Assembly (NCBI GenBank): GCA_031253755.1
Contig: JAIRVT010000038.1
Location: 1-36,014, forward strand
DNA: 36,014 nt
Reading direction: 5' to 3'
Source of the DNA: Enterobacteriaceae bacterium
GTDB lineage: Bacteria; Pseudomonadota; Gammaproteobacteria; Enterobacterales; Enterobacteriaceae
Made by a program: the position numbers and the translations under genes. This document shows positions 8,713 through 17,569 of the stretch, one piece after another. Position 1 is the stretch's first letter. Each line of letters starts with the position of its first letter. Under the pieces are notes generated by a model, which was not told where the DNA came from, made no database searches, and saw nothing but the letters and a program-made list of their open reading frames with translations.

Positions 8713-9210
8713 TTAAGTTACATTCTGTTGCAAAGATTTTGATAAAACACATTGCTCCAAATGCTTACAAAGCCTTTCAACAAGCCCTTTCAGCCCATGT
8801 TCATCATGTCCGTCAAACCGATCAAAGACCGTGCTGTCGATATCCAATACTCCGATAATTTGCCCATTAATTTCCAAAGGAAAGACAATTTCAGCATTAC
8901 TGGCAGCATCACAGGCAATATGACCGGAGAAAGCATGCACATCTGAAATACGCTGGATAGTATTCTCAGCTACAGCGGTTCCGCATACACCTTTCCCGAC
9001 AGGAATGCGAACGCAAGCAATTTTGCCCTGAAATGGCCCTAAAACTAAGGTATCACCCTCTGTCAAATAAAAACCAACCCAATTAACATTATCCAGACGC
9101 TCATACAGCAATGCGCTTGTATTCGCAAGAGAGGCAATCAAGTTATATTCACCCGATAATAGCGCCATCAAACTATCTGATAGTTCCTGATAAAATTCAT
9201 TTTTTTCCAT
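8713..9210 (-). CDS. msrC: free methionine-(R)-sulfoxide reductase MsrC
   Basis: This is a 165-residue cytoplasmic GAF-domain enzyme that reduces free L-methionine-(R)-sulfoxide. The length equals E. coli MsrC (YebR). The catalytic and resolving cysteines are conserved as Cys66 (GKIACVRIP), Cys76 (GKGVCGTAV) and Cys100 (GHIACDAASN), with the same spacing as in E. coli. The protein ends with the usual GVLDIDSTVFDRFD segment. It lies upstream of proQ on the same strand, separated by about 95 bp. The E. coli neighbours letA/letB (yebS/yebT) are absent here. The start codon MEKNEFYQEL aligns with the family start. Confidence 0.95.
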   Translation of the reverse strand: MEKNEFYQELSDSLMALLSGEYNLIASLANTSALLYERLDNVNWVGFYLTEGDTLVLGPFQGKIACVRIPVGKGVCGTAVAENTIQRISDVHAFSGHIACDAASNAEIVFPLEINGQIIGVLDIDSTVFDRFDGHDEHGLKGLVERLCKHLEQCVLSKSLQQNVT

Positions 9211-9631
9211 ATATACCTACATAATAACAACCACAGGGACAGTGTTTAAACGACAACAAAATAAGAGCAAAACAGGTTTTTTGCTTGGTAACAAAAAAAC
9301 CTTGCCGTTTCGATTCTTAATATTCCTTAGGATACCGTCTGAATTTCAGAATTAAAATTTTCTTTAACGATTTTTACCAGAACTCATTTATAAAACTCGG
9401 CCAGTTATCACAGCTTATTTTAGAAAACGACTTAATTTGCAGCTAAAACTGTGTTCCCTCTCATATAATTATTAAACCTTTTGTCAACAAACACGTCATT
9501 ATTGTTTCGCTATACCATTTATTTGCACCAAGAGGTTATTCAAAGCCTATCAGGCAGATTTATACCGAACATAAAAGGAAATGATTTTGTAAAAAAAAGG
9601 AAAACCCTTCATTTTTCATGGTAAGCATGAC
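9211..9631. other. gene-free region upstream of msrC
   Basis: About 420 bases in which I see no credible gene. A hairpin at 9274-9302 (AGGTTTTTTG against CAAAAAAACCT, one bulge) lies in the presumed msrC promoter region and may end upstream transcription. In E. coli this interval would hold letA, letB and further genes; nothing recognisable remains. Confidence 0.5.
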
Positions 9632-9730
9632 AAAAAAAGGCCGAGTTTACTCCTCTACTCAGCCTAGGGAAAATGGCTCTGTCAAAGAGCCGTGCGCTAA
9701 AACGCCATTGAGACCCAGAACAATTTTTCT
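9632..9730 (-). ncRNA. sdsR: SdsR (RyeB) small regulatory RNA
   Basis: On the minus strand the gap next to yebY carries TTTTAGCGCACGGCTCT, an AGAGCC stem partner, a CCATTTTCCCTAGG stretch and a final GGCTGAGT/ACTCGGCC hairpin with a T7 tail. As I recall the E. coli RNA, this reproduces the core of SdsR, including the GGCTCT/AGAGCC loop and the terminator. E. coli sdsR also lies immediately downstream of yebY. A CTATTCT box (9743-9737) resembles the sigmaS -10 motif and gives a start near 9730, hence about 99 nt against about 104 in E. coli. SdsR is a sigmaS-dependent, Hfq/ProQ-bound riboregulator. The 5' end and promoter are inferred; the conserved core is seen directly. Confidence 0.85.
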
Positions 9731-9736
9731 CTTTAA

Positions 9737-9743
9737 AGAATAG
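9737..9743 (-). promoter_or_regulatory. sigmaS-like -10 box of sdsR
   Basis: CTATTCT on the minus strand (sigmaS consensus CTATACT) is placed so that transcription would start about 28 nt before the conserved TTTTAGCG core, close to the 31 nt known for E. coli SdsR. Confidence 0.5.
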
Positions 9744-9829
9744 TTGACACGCAGTAATTTACCAAATCGCGCTAATTATTTAGGCAGTTAATTAGCATGT
9801 CACGTTAGTATTTAGCCGCAGATAATCAG

Positions 9830-10216
9830 TTATTTTTTGCCATTTTCTTTGTTGTTTCCTTTATCAACACCGTTTCCCTTATCATTGCACAGTGCCATTG
9901 CTGCTTTCTGAAATGGTTCAACACTCATTTTTTGCTGCTTATGGTCTGGATCATCTAAAAGTATTGTGCTGAGTGGCGTTGCAATAACCTGATGCGTTTT
10001 CATGAGTTCGGCTGCACGCTCATTGAGCGGATATTGCATCAGTGTGCTGGGATTGACCACAAACAGTGCGCCGCCCGAACGACAGTCAAGCATGACTTCT
10101 TCGCGAGTAAACGCCCACTGCTTTCCGAACTGTAATTTACTGACAGTTTGTATCGGTGCCGCAATACCCTGAAAAGAAAGCAGTAAAAAAGATAAAAAAC
10201 AAAATACTCGTTTCAT
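9830..10216 (-). CDS. yebY: YebY family secreted protein (DUF2511)
   Basis: This is a 128-residue exported protein with a signal peptide ending GIAA near residue 19. The family core [17 protein letters not shown], the [19 protein letters not shown] stretch and the closing [19 protein letters not shown] segment align with E. coli YebY. Two cysteines (in LDCRSG and ALCNDK) are placed to form a disulfide. The C-terminus after the last Cys is a charged Asn/Gly/Lys repeat ([16 protein letters not shown]) not found in E. coli. YebY belongs to the yobA-yebZ-yebY cluster linked to copper; its molecular role is not established. Here the middle gene of that cluster is degraded. Confidence 0.88.
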   Translation of the reverse strand: MKRVFCFLSFLLLSFQGIAAPIQTVSKLQFGKQWAFTREEVMLDCRSGGALFVVNPSTLMQYPLNERAAELMKTHQVIATPLSTILLDDPDHKQQKMSVEPFQKAAMALCNDKGNGVDKGNNKENGKK

Positions 10217-10248
10217 CGTTATCCCCTGATAAATTTATGGCCGGGATT

Positions 10249-10352
10249 TTACCTTTCTTTCGCCTGTTTACCTAGCTCAACCCAAACATCAGCATCATTA
10301 CCACAAAATGAGAGAAACGGCAGAATGCGGAGAGTACTTCAAGTGAAATCAT
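10249..10352 (-). pseudogene. remnant of copD/yebZ, copper-resistance membrane protein
   Basis: The yobA stop overlaps an ATG (TAATG at 10354-10350), and the reading frame continues MISLEVLSAFCRFSHF...MLMFGLS before a TAG at 10272. This resembles the YebZ/CopD N-terminus of E. coli (L..A.RF.HF...ML.FG), in the position where yebZ should stand between yobA and yebY. Intact YebZ has about 290 residues; here only about 26 can be read. In another frame DVWVELGKQAKER ends at 10249 and may be a leftover of the C-terminus after an internal deletion. No room exists for the eight-helix protein. The N-terminal likeness is by eye from memory, so moderate confidence. Confidence 0.6.
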
Positions 10353-10738
10353 TAGCTGACCGTAAAGCTGTAGACGCCTTTCGTTTTTTGCCCATCGACT
10401 GAAAGCACACTCCAATCGACACTATATTCACCCGCTGCCAGCTTACCTTCTACCGGTAGAATCAGTTTCATTTTTGTTTTCGGATCAAGGGATAACTGGC
10501 CTGTTTTAATCTCTTTTTTCCCTGGGCCAATTAATTTTACTTTGCTAAACCCAAGTTCAATATGCTCTGAAAAACTCAGGGTTATCACCTGTGGTGCGGA
10601 TTCCACTGTTGTATTTTCTGCCGGACTCTGATCTTTTAGGTGAGCATGAGCTAAAGCCTGCTGGCAGGAGATGCCAACAAACAACACAACCAAAGCAGAT
10701 AGCTTGACCCAGAATGAACGGATATTCGAAATAGACAT
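10352..10738 (-). CDS. yobA: CopC-domain periplasmic protein YobA
   Basis: This is a 128-residue periplasmic protein of the CopC family, which binds Cu(II) and delivers it to CopD. A signal peptide ends ALA, after which the mature protein would begin His-Ala-His-Leu, the usual copper-binding N-terminus. The beta-sandwich motifs SPAENTTVESAPQ, LSFSEHIELGFSKVKL and the terminal KGVYSFTVS strand are present. The Asp-Gly-His ligand motif seen near the C-terminus of homologues (SVDGHKTKG in E. coli) reads SVDGQKTKG here, so one histidine ligand is lost. The ATG at 10738 starts a normal signal peptide; the longer reading adds 22 residues without merit. Its partner copD is degraded immediately downstream. 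Confidence 0.92.
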   Translation of the reverse strand: MSISNIRSFWVKLSALVVLFVGISCQQALAHAHLKDQSPAENTTVESAPQVITLSFSEHIELGFSKVKLIGPGKKEIKTGQLSLDPKTKMKLILPVEGKLAAGEYSVDWSVLSVDGQKTKGVYSFTVS

Positions 10739-10866
10739 AATACATAACCCTTTAATATACAGATGAATTTTTATATCTGGCGGGAATTTTATATCAAAAG
10801 ACAAGTTTAATCTGCGCTAAATGCACTGACCTGTGAAGCATTACACAAAAAATAGGGGATAAAATG

Positions 10867-10961
10867 AAAAAACCGCAATCTCCGCTTTAAGAACTTTTTT
10901 AAGAACAGTTTTTTTTAAGAACATTCTTTTTCAAGTGCATTCAAAAAACAGGAATTGCGGT
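10867..10961 (-). terminator. long-loop terminator downstream of ftnA
   Basis: On the minus strand ACCGCAATTCC (10961-10951) can pair with GGAGATTGCGGT (10883-10872), followed by TTTTTT. The 67-nt loop contains three GTTCTTAAA copies (plus TTTAAGAAC at 10886, 10898 and 10914). This is likely the ftnA terminator, expanded by the repeats. Confidence 0.6.
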
Positions 10962-11010
10962 ATAACTAACCGGAATTTGATTTTTCTTAGTGCTTTCTTT
11001 GCTTTCTTAT

Positions 11011-11514
11011 TCAAACGTGAGCCGGTGTGGATAATCCTTTTAATTCTTTGTCCAGTAAGAATAGAGACTTACCGCTTTCGCCAACGATACCCAGTTTATC
11101 CAGAATAGATTTGAACAATTTTTCTTCTTCGTGCTGTTCAGCCACATACCATTGTAAAAAGTTAAAAGTTGAATAATCTTGGGTTGTCATTGCCAAATGA
11201 ACCAAGCCATTAATCTCTTCAGTGATCAGTTTTTCATGCTTGTAGGTTTGGGTGAATACATCAGAAATAGAATCAAACTCAACCGGCGGTGCCTGGATAG
11301 TGCCCAGTGCTGGCATTGCACCTGTATCGCCCAGATAGTCGAATAACCGCTGCATATGCTGCATTTCTTCTTGTGAATGAGTTCTCAAAAATGCAGCCGC
11401 ACCTTCATATCCTTTATCACTGCACCATGCACTCATTTGCAGATATAAATTAGCAGAATAAAACTCCAGATTTAATTGCTCATTTAATTTCGCGATCATT
11501 TCTTGTTTTAACAT
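11011..11514 (-). CDS. ftnA: bacterial non-heme ferritin FtnA
   Basis: This is a 167-residue iron-storage ferritin that assembles into a 24-mer shell, oxidises Fe(II) and stores Fe(III). It aligns with E. coli FtnA throughout: [21 protein letters not shown] (Glu17-type ligand), [16 protein letters not shown] (ferroxidase Glu and His), and [16 protein letters not shown] (second Glu set including the third-site residues). The ATG at 11514 is supported by GGAGG 9 nt upstream; the frame extends to 11571 without merit. It is transcribed alone. A CATTATGATAATG element lies about 90 bp upstream and may relate to Fur/H-NS control of ftnA known in E. coli, but that is uncertain. Confidence 0.96.
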   Translation of the reverse strand: MLKQEMIAKLNEQLNLEFYSANLYLQMSAWCSDKGYEGAAAFLRTHSQEEMQHMQRLFDYLGDTGAMPALGTIQAPPVEFDSISDVFTQTYKHEKLITEEINGLVHLAMTTQDYSTFNFLQWYVAEQHEEEKLFKSILDKLGIVGESGKSLFLLDKELKGLSTPAHV

Positions 11515-11600
11515 TACTTCATCCTCCAAAGAATTTATTAAATTCCGCATATTATGCCTATTAAAATCCAATAAAACAAAAAGAAATTATAAATACATAA

Positions 11601-11613
11601 CATTATGATAATG
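11601..11613. promoter_or_regulatory. partial Fur-like inverted repeat upstream of ftnA
   Basis: CATTATGATAATG is a 6-1-6 inverted repeat containing one GATAAT hexamer. It lies about 90 bp before ftnA. E. coli ftnA is Fur-activated through binding sites upstream; the match to the 19-bp consensus is only partial. Confidence 0.35.
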
Positions 11614-11678
11614 AGGGATTTATTTTATTTTAACAGCAAGAATAAATCTCATTAAATATAAAGAAATAAGAATCACTT

Positions 11679-11702
11679 TTATTTAATCAATTATTTAATC
11701 AT
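11679..11702 (+). repeat. 12-bp tandem duplication in the ftnA-holE interval
   Basis: TTATTTAATCAA is followed directly by TTATTTAATCAT (11 of 12 identical), in AT-rich DNA between the divergent ftnA and holE. It may simply reflect low complexity. Confidence 0.5.
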
Positions 11703-11820
11703 GGTGGAATTATTTAATAAAAATGAGAATTGATACCATTCATATTTAAAAGATTATTTTTTATCCGAATAAAGACTTGCCAAATAACGAAGAGTTTATT
11801 AATTTCCTCTCCAAAGAAAA

Positions 11821-11876
11821 TTGTTTAGAGAAATTTGTTTAGGAAAAATTGTTTAGGAAAAATTGCTTGGAGAAAA
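11821..11876 (+). repeat. four 14-bp tandem repeats carrying the holE ribosome-binding site
   Basis: Units are TTGTTTAGAGAAAT, TTGTTTAGGAAAAA, TTGTTTAGGAAAAA and TTGCTTGGAGAAAA, with no bases between. Each holds a purine run resembling a Shine-Dalgarno; the last (GGAG, 11869-11872) lies at the proper distance from the holE ATG. The array is in the leader, so copy number could alter translation initiation. Confidence 0.85.
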
Positions 11877-11878
11877 TA

Positions 11879-12109
11879 ATGGTATATAACTTAGCCAGAT
11901 TATCTAAAGATGAGATGGATAAAGTCAATGTTGATTTAGCGGCATCAGGCGTCGCCTTTAAAGAGCGCTACAATATGCCTGTCACTATAGACACCATTGA
12001 GCAAGTCCAGCCACAACACCTGCGGGAATACTTTCAACAACGGTTAAATCACTACCGCAAACAATCACGGTTTATGTCCCGCTTGCCCTATGAGCCAAGA
12101 AGCCGCTAA
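11879..12109 (+). CDS. holE: DNA polymerase III theta subunit HolE
   Basis: This is a 76-residue protein equal in length to E. coli HolE, the theta subunit that binds the epsilon proofreading exonuclease in the polymerase III core. The diagnostic stretch [24 protein letters not shown] is nearly identical to the E. coli protein, and the end [10 protein letters not shown] matches SRLPYEPKLK. The ATG at 11879 follows GGAGAAAATA; the frame runs back to a TTG at 11849 only because it reads through the tandem repeats. It lies divergently from ftnA and is followed by a strong terminator. The four-repeat leader is unusual. Confidence 0.94.
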   Translation: MVYNLARLSKDEMDKVNVDLAASGVAFKERYNMPVTIDTIEQVQPQHLREYFQQRLNHYRKQSRFMSRLPYEPRSR

Positions 12110-12125
12110 ATGCGATGAATGAGAA

Positions 12126-12157
12126 CGGAATAACCACCTGTGCAAGTGGTTATTCCG
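12126..12157. terminator. bidirectional terminator between holE and pip
   Basis: CGGAATAACCAC pairs with GTGGTTATTCCG (12 bp, 8-nt loop) between the convergent holE and pip stops. Confidence 0.85.
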
Positions 12158-12158
12158 G

Positions 12159-13187
<1,029 letters not shown>

Positions 13188-13203
<16 letters not shown>

Positions 13204-13370
13204 TCAAATAAAACCCGGATCTGCTTTTTTCCCTGATGCTTTTCCCGCAGTTCCTGAGCAACAATTGCTATTGCTTCTCCACTTCCCATTCCTTCCGCAA
13301 TCAGCTGATGGATCTTTTCCACTGCAACTTGCTGTTCTTCATGGGATAATGCTGGCATACCTGAAAACAT
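13188..13370 (-). CDS. yoaH: YoaH family protein (UPF0181)
   Basis: This is a 60-residue small cytoplasmic protein of unknown function. [40 protein letters not shown] align closely with E. coli YoaH (59 residues). It is helical and acidic at the C-terminus (VLFEEDMQ). AAGGAG lies 6 nt before the ATG at 13370; the frame extends to 13541 but that part is intergenic. It is divergent from pabB, as in E. coli. Its stop codon falls inside an 18-bp tandem duplication. Confidence 0.93.
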
Positions 13371-13521
13371 GGTGCTCCTTAAACTGACAATAAATATTAA
13401 TAGTAAACAGTGATTATATACCCGATCAATTTTAAATTGCAGTGCAATCACCCGTGAACAGACGTGCCAATCTATGATACTCTCCGCCGATTGAACAGTT
13501 ATTTTCCATTGCCCGGGCAAT

Positions 13522-14898
13522 ATGAATTCCACCATGAACATTGCATTACAAAAGCGTCAGTTACCTTATTCTCCTGAACTTGCCACCAGCTACTTTACGC
13601 CACTCTCTTCTTCCCCTTGGGCAATGTTATTGCATTCAGGAGCCGCCCAACACTCACATAATCGTTTTGATATTCTTGTGGCCGAGCCCATTATCACTTT
13701 CGTGACAAAAGGCGCATCTACAGAAATCAAAACCGCCGATACCGTGTCTTATTCTCAGGATGACCCGTTTCTACTCTTGCAAGAACACCTTCATGCCTGT
13801 CATTTCACACCACAGTTTGATCCCGAACTCCCGTTTCAGGGCGGGGCGTTGGGAATATGGGGCTATGATCTCGGACGGCGGACGGAAAAGTTACCGGCTA
13901 GCGCGATTAATGAACTGAGCTTTCCCGATATGGCGGTTGGGATCTATGACTGGTGTCTGATTATCGACCATCATCAGCAAAAAGCAACGTTATTGGGCTA
14001 TCACGACATTGACAGCCGCCTGACATGGCTGAACTCACACTCAAAACAGCAGACACCCGATTTTGTGCTCACCAGCCCGTGGCAATCCAATATGAGCGAA
14101 CAACAATACCATGAGAAAATCGCCCGTATCCACCGCTATCTGCGCGATGGAGATTGTTATCAAGTCAATCTGGCGCAACGTTTTCAGGCCGATTACCAAG
14201 GGGATGAGTGGCAGGCATTCATGCAGTTAAGTGCGTGTAATCGCGCACCTTTTTCTGCCTTTATTCGCTTGCCTGAAAACTGCGTTATCAGTGTCTCCCC
14301 TGAGCGATTTTTATTACTGGAAGAGCGGCAGATCCAGACCCGGCCGATTAAAGGCACGTTACCCCGCGACAGTGATCCAGAAAAAGATCAATTACAGGCG
14401 GAAAAATTAGCGCATTCCCGCAAAGACCGGGCAGAAAATCTGATGATTGTGGATCTGCTGCGAAACGATATCGGCCGCGTTGCCGTACCGGGTTCCGTTA
14501 AAGTGCCGGAACTGTTTGTCGTTGAAGCTTTCCCGGCAGTACACCATCTTGTCAGTACAATTACTGCAACGCTGCCGGATAAATATCACGCGACTGATTT
14601 GCTACGCGCCTGTTTTCCGGGAGGATCGATAACCGGTGCACCAAAAATTCGGGCGATGGAAATTATTGAAGAATTAGAACCGCATCGCAGACATGGATAT
14701 TGTGGCGCTATTGGCTATATTAGTTTCTGCGGTACAATGGACAGCAATATCACCATCCGTACTTTATTGACAGAAAAAGGAAAAATATACTGTTGGGCGG
14801 GTGGTGGCATTGTCTCCGACAGTATTGCAGAAAAAGAGTATCAGGAAACATTCGATAAGTTAGGGCACATTTTACCGAAATTAAGTTACCGAAATTAA
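13522..14898 (+). CDS. pabB: aminodeoxychorismate synthase component I PabB
   Basis: This is a 458-residue enzyme that, with PabA, converts chorismate and glutamine to 4-amino-4-deoxychorismate for folate synthesis. The chorismate-binding fold is complete: Trp-pocket region [14 protein letters not shown], then [13 protein letters not shown], the nucleophile Lys277 in [39 protein letters not shown] and the metal-binding [16 protein letters not shown] and AGGGIVSDS segments. No strong Shine-Dalgarno precedes either ATG (13522 or 13534), so the start is uncertain by four codons. The last codons and the stop lie in three perfect 14-bp tandem repeats, so the C-terminus (LSYRN) depends on repeat number. 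nudL follows 30 bp downstream. Confidence 0.95.
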   Translation: MNSTMNIALQKRQLPYSPELATSYFTPLSSSPWAMLLHSGAAQHSHNRFDILVAEPIITFVTKGASTEIKTADTVSYSQDDPFLLLQEHLHACHFTPQFDPELPFQGGALGIWGYDLGRRTEKLPASAINELSFPDMAVGIYDWCLIIDHHQQKATLLGYHDIDSRLTWLNSHSKQQTPDFVLTSPWQSNMSEQQYHEKIARIHRYLRDGDCYQVNLAQRFQADYQGDEWQAFMQLSACNRAPFSAFIRLPENCVISVSPERFLLLEERQIQTRPIKGTLPRDSDPEKDQLQAEKLAHSRKDRAENLMIVDLLRNDIGRVAVPGSVKVPELFVVEAFPAVHHLVSTITATLPDKYHATDLLRACFPGGSITGAPKIRAMEIIEELEPHRRHGYCGAIGYISFCGTMDSNITIRTLLTEKGKIYCWAGGGIVSDSIAEKEYQETFDKLGHILPKLSYRN

Positions 14899-14913
14899 GT
14901 TACCGAAATTAAG
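14872..14913 (+). repeat. three perfect 14-bp tandem repeats across the pabB stop codon
   Basis: TTACCGAAATTAAG is repeated three times without gaps. The unit is not a multiple of three, so successive copies are read in different frames: the first gives Leu-Pro-Lys-Leu, the second Tyr-Arg-Asn-stop. Loss or gain of a copy would change the PabB C-terminus and the distance to nudL. Confidence 0.93.
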
Positions 14914-14928
14914 GAAATGCCATAAATC

Positions 14929-15513
14929 ATGACATCGCTTTCTGATTTTATTCATCGGTTTCAATTACAACTTCCTGTACAACCGCTCTCGATGAAACCT
15001 GAGCACCTGAACAATAATCAGCGCCATGCCGCTGTACTGTTACCGATTATTTGTAAGCCAGAACCGACGCTGTTATTCACTCAACGATCCAACAATTTAC
15101 GTTCACATGCGGGGCAAATCGCCTTTCCTGGTGGAGCCGCCGACCCGGAAGACAGCTCGCTGATCGCTACGGCTCTGCGTGAAGCCGAAGAAGAAGTCAG
15201 CATTTCTCATCATCAGGTACAGGTTCTGGGGCAACTCGCCCCTCTGAACAGCAGCGGTGGCTATCGTGTCACACCTATCGTCGGGCTGGTTTCGCCCCCC
15301 TTTTCTTTTCAGGCGAATCCGGCTGAAGTGGACAGGGTGTTCGAAGTTCCTCTTTTTGATACCCTCTCGCTACCACACTATCAATATTTGGATATAAAAC
15401 GTCAGAACCGGCAACATCGAATCTATTTTTATTGGTATCGAGAACAAATGATCTGGGGATTAACGGCGGCTATTATTTATCAACTGGCTCAACAGATTCA
15501 AAAATTACGTTAG
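14929..15513 (+). CDS. nudL: Nudix hydrolase NudL, probable CoA diphosphatase
   Basis: This is a 194-residue Nudix hydrolase of the NudL/YeaB family, likely cleaving CoA or related diphosphates to 3'-phosphoadenosine monophosphate and phosphopantetheine. The Nudix box is complete (GGAADPEDS...ALREAEEEVSI), preceded by the family signature TQRSNNLRSHAGQIAFPGG. NQRHAAVLLPI at the start and YWYREQMIWGLTAAIIYQLA at the end match the E. coli protein (192 residues). It follows pabB by 30 bp in the same direction, as in E. coli, and precedes sdaA. CoA specificity is inferred from family. Confidence 0.93.
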   Translation: MTSLSDFIHRFQLQLPVQPLSMKPEHLNNNQRHAAVLLPIICKPEPTLLFTQRSNNLRSHAGQIAFPGGAADPEDSSLIATALREAEEEVSISHHQVQVLGQLAPLNSSGGYRVTPIVGLVSPPFSFQANPAEVDRVFEVPLFDTLSLPHYQYLDIKRQNRQHRIYFYWYREQMIWGLTAAIIYQLAQQIQKLR

Positions 15514-15549
15514 TATTTCCGAAAAAACACAAAATTTGCGCATTTATTA

Positions 15550-15578
15550 TTCAAGATCATATCAGTAGCTATTATAAT
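15550..15578 (+). promoter_or_regulatory. candidate sigma70 promoter of sdaA
   Basis: A perfect TATAAT (15573-15578) is preceded after 17 bp by TTCAAG (15550-15555), a weak -35. It lies about 90 bp before the sdaA start. A small hairpin CGCTAC-CAA-GTAGCG (15608-15622) lies in the leader. Confidence 0.5.
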
Positions 15579-15670
15579 TAAAAAAAACCTGTAAACTTCG
15601 CTATCGACGCTACCAAGTAGCGCACTTTATTATAAATATTACTCTTCTTCACTTCTCTAAGGAGTCTTGC

Positions 15671-17035
15671 GTGATTAGCGTTTTCGACATGTTTAAAGTG
15701 GGTATCGGCCCATCCAGCTCTCATACCGTTGGTCCTATGAAAGCAGGAAAACAATTTGTCGATGATCTTGTAGACCAAGGGCTGATGTCCTCTATCACGC
15801 GTGTAGCTGTTGATGTTTACGGCTCACTTTCATTAACCGGGAAAGGTCATCATACGGATATCGCTATTATCATGGGGTTGGCTGGTAATCTGCCTGCTAC
15901 TGTTGATATTGATTCAATCCCAGGTTTTATTCGTGATGTTGAGCAAACTCAACGTTTGCCACTGGCAAATGGTTTACATGAAGTCGATTTTCCTCGTGAC
16001 GGAGGCATGAACTTCCGTAGCGATAATCTTTCCTTGCATGAGAATGGCATGCAAATTCATGCGCTTGCCGGTGACGAAAAAGTTTACAGCAAAACCTACT
16101 ATTCCATCGGTGGGGGTTTTATTGTTGATGAAGAACACTTCGGCAAGCCATCCCAAGATACCAGACCGGTTTCTTATCCGTTCAGTTCAGCGGCTGACTT
16201 ACTGATGAATTGCAGCAAAACCGGGTTGTCGCTTTCCGGTTTGATGATGAAAAACGAACTGGATTTACACAGCAAAGAAGAAATTACGGATTACTTTGCC
16301 GATGTATGGGACACCATGCAAGCCTGTATCGAACGTGGCCTGAACACAGAAGGTGTCTTGCCCGGCCCACTGCGCGTACCCCGTCGTGCTGCTGCCCTGC
16401 ACCGTATGCTGACATCATCAAATAAATTATCCAATGACCCAATGAACGTTGTTGACTTGATCAATATGTTCGCTTTGGCTGTCAATGAAGAAAATGCGGC
16501 CGGTGGTCGTGTTGTTACAGCACCAACTAATGGCGCATGCGGGATCGTGCCAGCGGTACTGGCTTATTACAATCACTGTATTGAGCCTGTCACGCCTGAG
16601 GTATTCACGCGCTACTTCCTTGCTTCAGGCGCGATTGGCATTTTGTATAAAATGAATGCGTCCATTTCTGGAGCTGAAGTCGGTTGTCAGGGTGAAGTGG
16701 GTGTTGCCTGTTCAATGGCTGCCGCAGGTCTTGCTGAATTGCTTGGCGCAAGCCCTGAACAAGTGTGCATCGCTGCCGAAATTGGTATGGAGCACAATTT
16801 GGGCTTAACGTGCGATCCTGTTGCCGGGCAGGTACAGGTTCCCTGTATTGAACGTAACGCCATTGCTTCTGTTAAAGCCATCAATGCGGCACGCATGGCA
16901 TTGCGCCGTACCAGCGAGCCACGGGTTTCATTGGATAAAGTCATCGAGACCATGTACGAAACCGGTAAGGACATGAATGCCAAATACCGTGAAACATCAC
17001 GTGGTGGTTTGGCAATCAAAGTACAATGTGACTAA
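15671..17035 (+). CDS. sdaA: L-serine dehydratase SdaA (iron-sulfur)
   Basis: This is a 454-residue cytoplasmic enzyme that deaminates L-serine to pyruvate and ammonia with a labile [4Fe-4S] cluster. It is nearly identical in layout to E. coli SdaA: the N-terminal domain begins with [19 protein letters not shown] and the alpha domain carries the cluster cysteines in [17 protein letters not shown] and LTCDPVAG, then ends [15 protein letters not shown]. The start is GTG at 15671 with GGAG upstream, aligning exactly with the E. coli N-terminus. A strong terminator follows. The E. coli neighbours yoaD and yoaE are missing before manX. Confidence 0.97.
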   Translation: MISVFDMFKVGIGPSSSHTVGPMKAGKQFVDDLVDQGLMSSITRVAVDVYGSLSLTGKGHHTDIAIIMGLAGNLPATVDIDSIPGFIRDVEQTQRLPLANGLHEVDFPRDGGMNFRSDNLSLHENGMQIHALAGDEKVYSKTYYSIGGGFIVDEEHFGKPSQDTRPVSYPFSSAADLLMNCSKTGLSLSGLMMKNELDLHSKEEITDYFADVWDTMQACIERGLNTEGVLPGPLRVPRRAAALHRMLTSSNKLSNDPMNVVDLINMFALAVNEENAAGGRVVTAPTNGACGIVPAVLAYYNHCIEPVTPEVFTRYFLASGAIGILYKMNASISGAEVGCQGEVGVACSMAAAGLAELLGASPEQVCIAAEIGMEHNLGLTCDPVAGQVQVPCIERNAIASVKAINAARMALRRTSEPRVSLDKVIETMYETGKDMNAKYRETSRGGLAIKVQCD

Positions 17036-17106
17036 TTAGTTCGATAATTTATCAATATAACTGATAGTTAAACCATTCATTCCCTAGATATAACTTCTCT
17101 TATCTG

Positions 17107-17141
17107 GAAAAAATCCCTGCTTTCGAGTAGGGATTTTTTTT
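17107..17141 (+). terminator. strong rho-independent terminator after sdaA
   Basis: AATCCCTGCT pairs with AGTAGGGATT around a TTCG tetraloop, flanked by an A-run before and a T-run after (10-bp stem, one G-T pair). Confidence 0.9.
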
Positions 17142-17569
17142 AGCTGAAACGGATCAATAAAGTACATTTTTTCCTCTTTCAGTATCGTGGTATTAAATTT
17201 TTCTTATGAAAAAATTAATAATTTGTTACCGGAAACAGTGATAAAAATCATGAATATCGAAATTAATAAGATAAATCACCAATCATTTATTTTTAATAAA
17301 AATAAAATCTTATTTTATCCCGTCAAAACAGTCCATCTTGAATTTTCTGACTGATAGCAATTTTCTTAAATGCGTCCAATGCTACTCTAGCGACATATTT
17401 TCTGATGTAACGAAATTCAGCACGATGAGAAACAGCAGCGTGAAATGAATCTTCGGTAGACGTTGAAATTTACAACTATCTTATTTGTAAATATTTATTA
17501 TGTTTATTAATAGATAATGCAACATTTCGTCAATATTGACCGTGATTTTGCTACAGAGAGGGGAAAAGC
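17142..17569. other. manX upstream region
   Basis: About 430 bases between sdaA and manX without an intact gene. It must hold the manXYZ promoter. A weak CRP-like site (AGTGA-N6-TCATG, 17237-17252) is far upstream and unconvincing. The minus strand holds a start-less coding remnant at 17323-17469. The E. coli genes yoaD and yoaE that lie here are absent. Confidence 0.5.
17323..17469 (-). pseudogene. start-less coding remnant, family unknown
   Basis: Reading minus from 17469 gives 48 codons without a stop or a start codon at the front: it contains STEDSFHAAVSHRAEF, RYIRKYVARVALDAF and ends KIAISQKIQDGLF before TGA at 17323. Such composition is protein-like in an otherwise AT-rich gap. The F.AAV.HRAE part faintly recalls the core of Hha/YmoA proteins, but the rest does not fit, so I do not name it. 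It may be the 3' end of a deleted gene. Confidence 0.35.

Noticed and set aside
9274..9302. A/T-rich hairpin before msrC as a small RNA
   Set aside because: Formed mainly of A and T runs, with no conserved sequence or promoter that I can recognise.
13371..13541. N-terminal extension of YoaH
   Set aside because: The ATG at 13370 has AAGGAG at 6 nt and gives the known 60-residue length.
17237..17252. CRP-like site before manX
   Set aside because: Only 7 of 10 conserved positions and over 300 bp from the gene.
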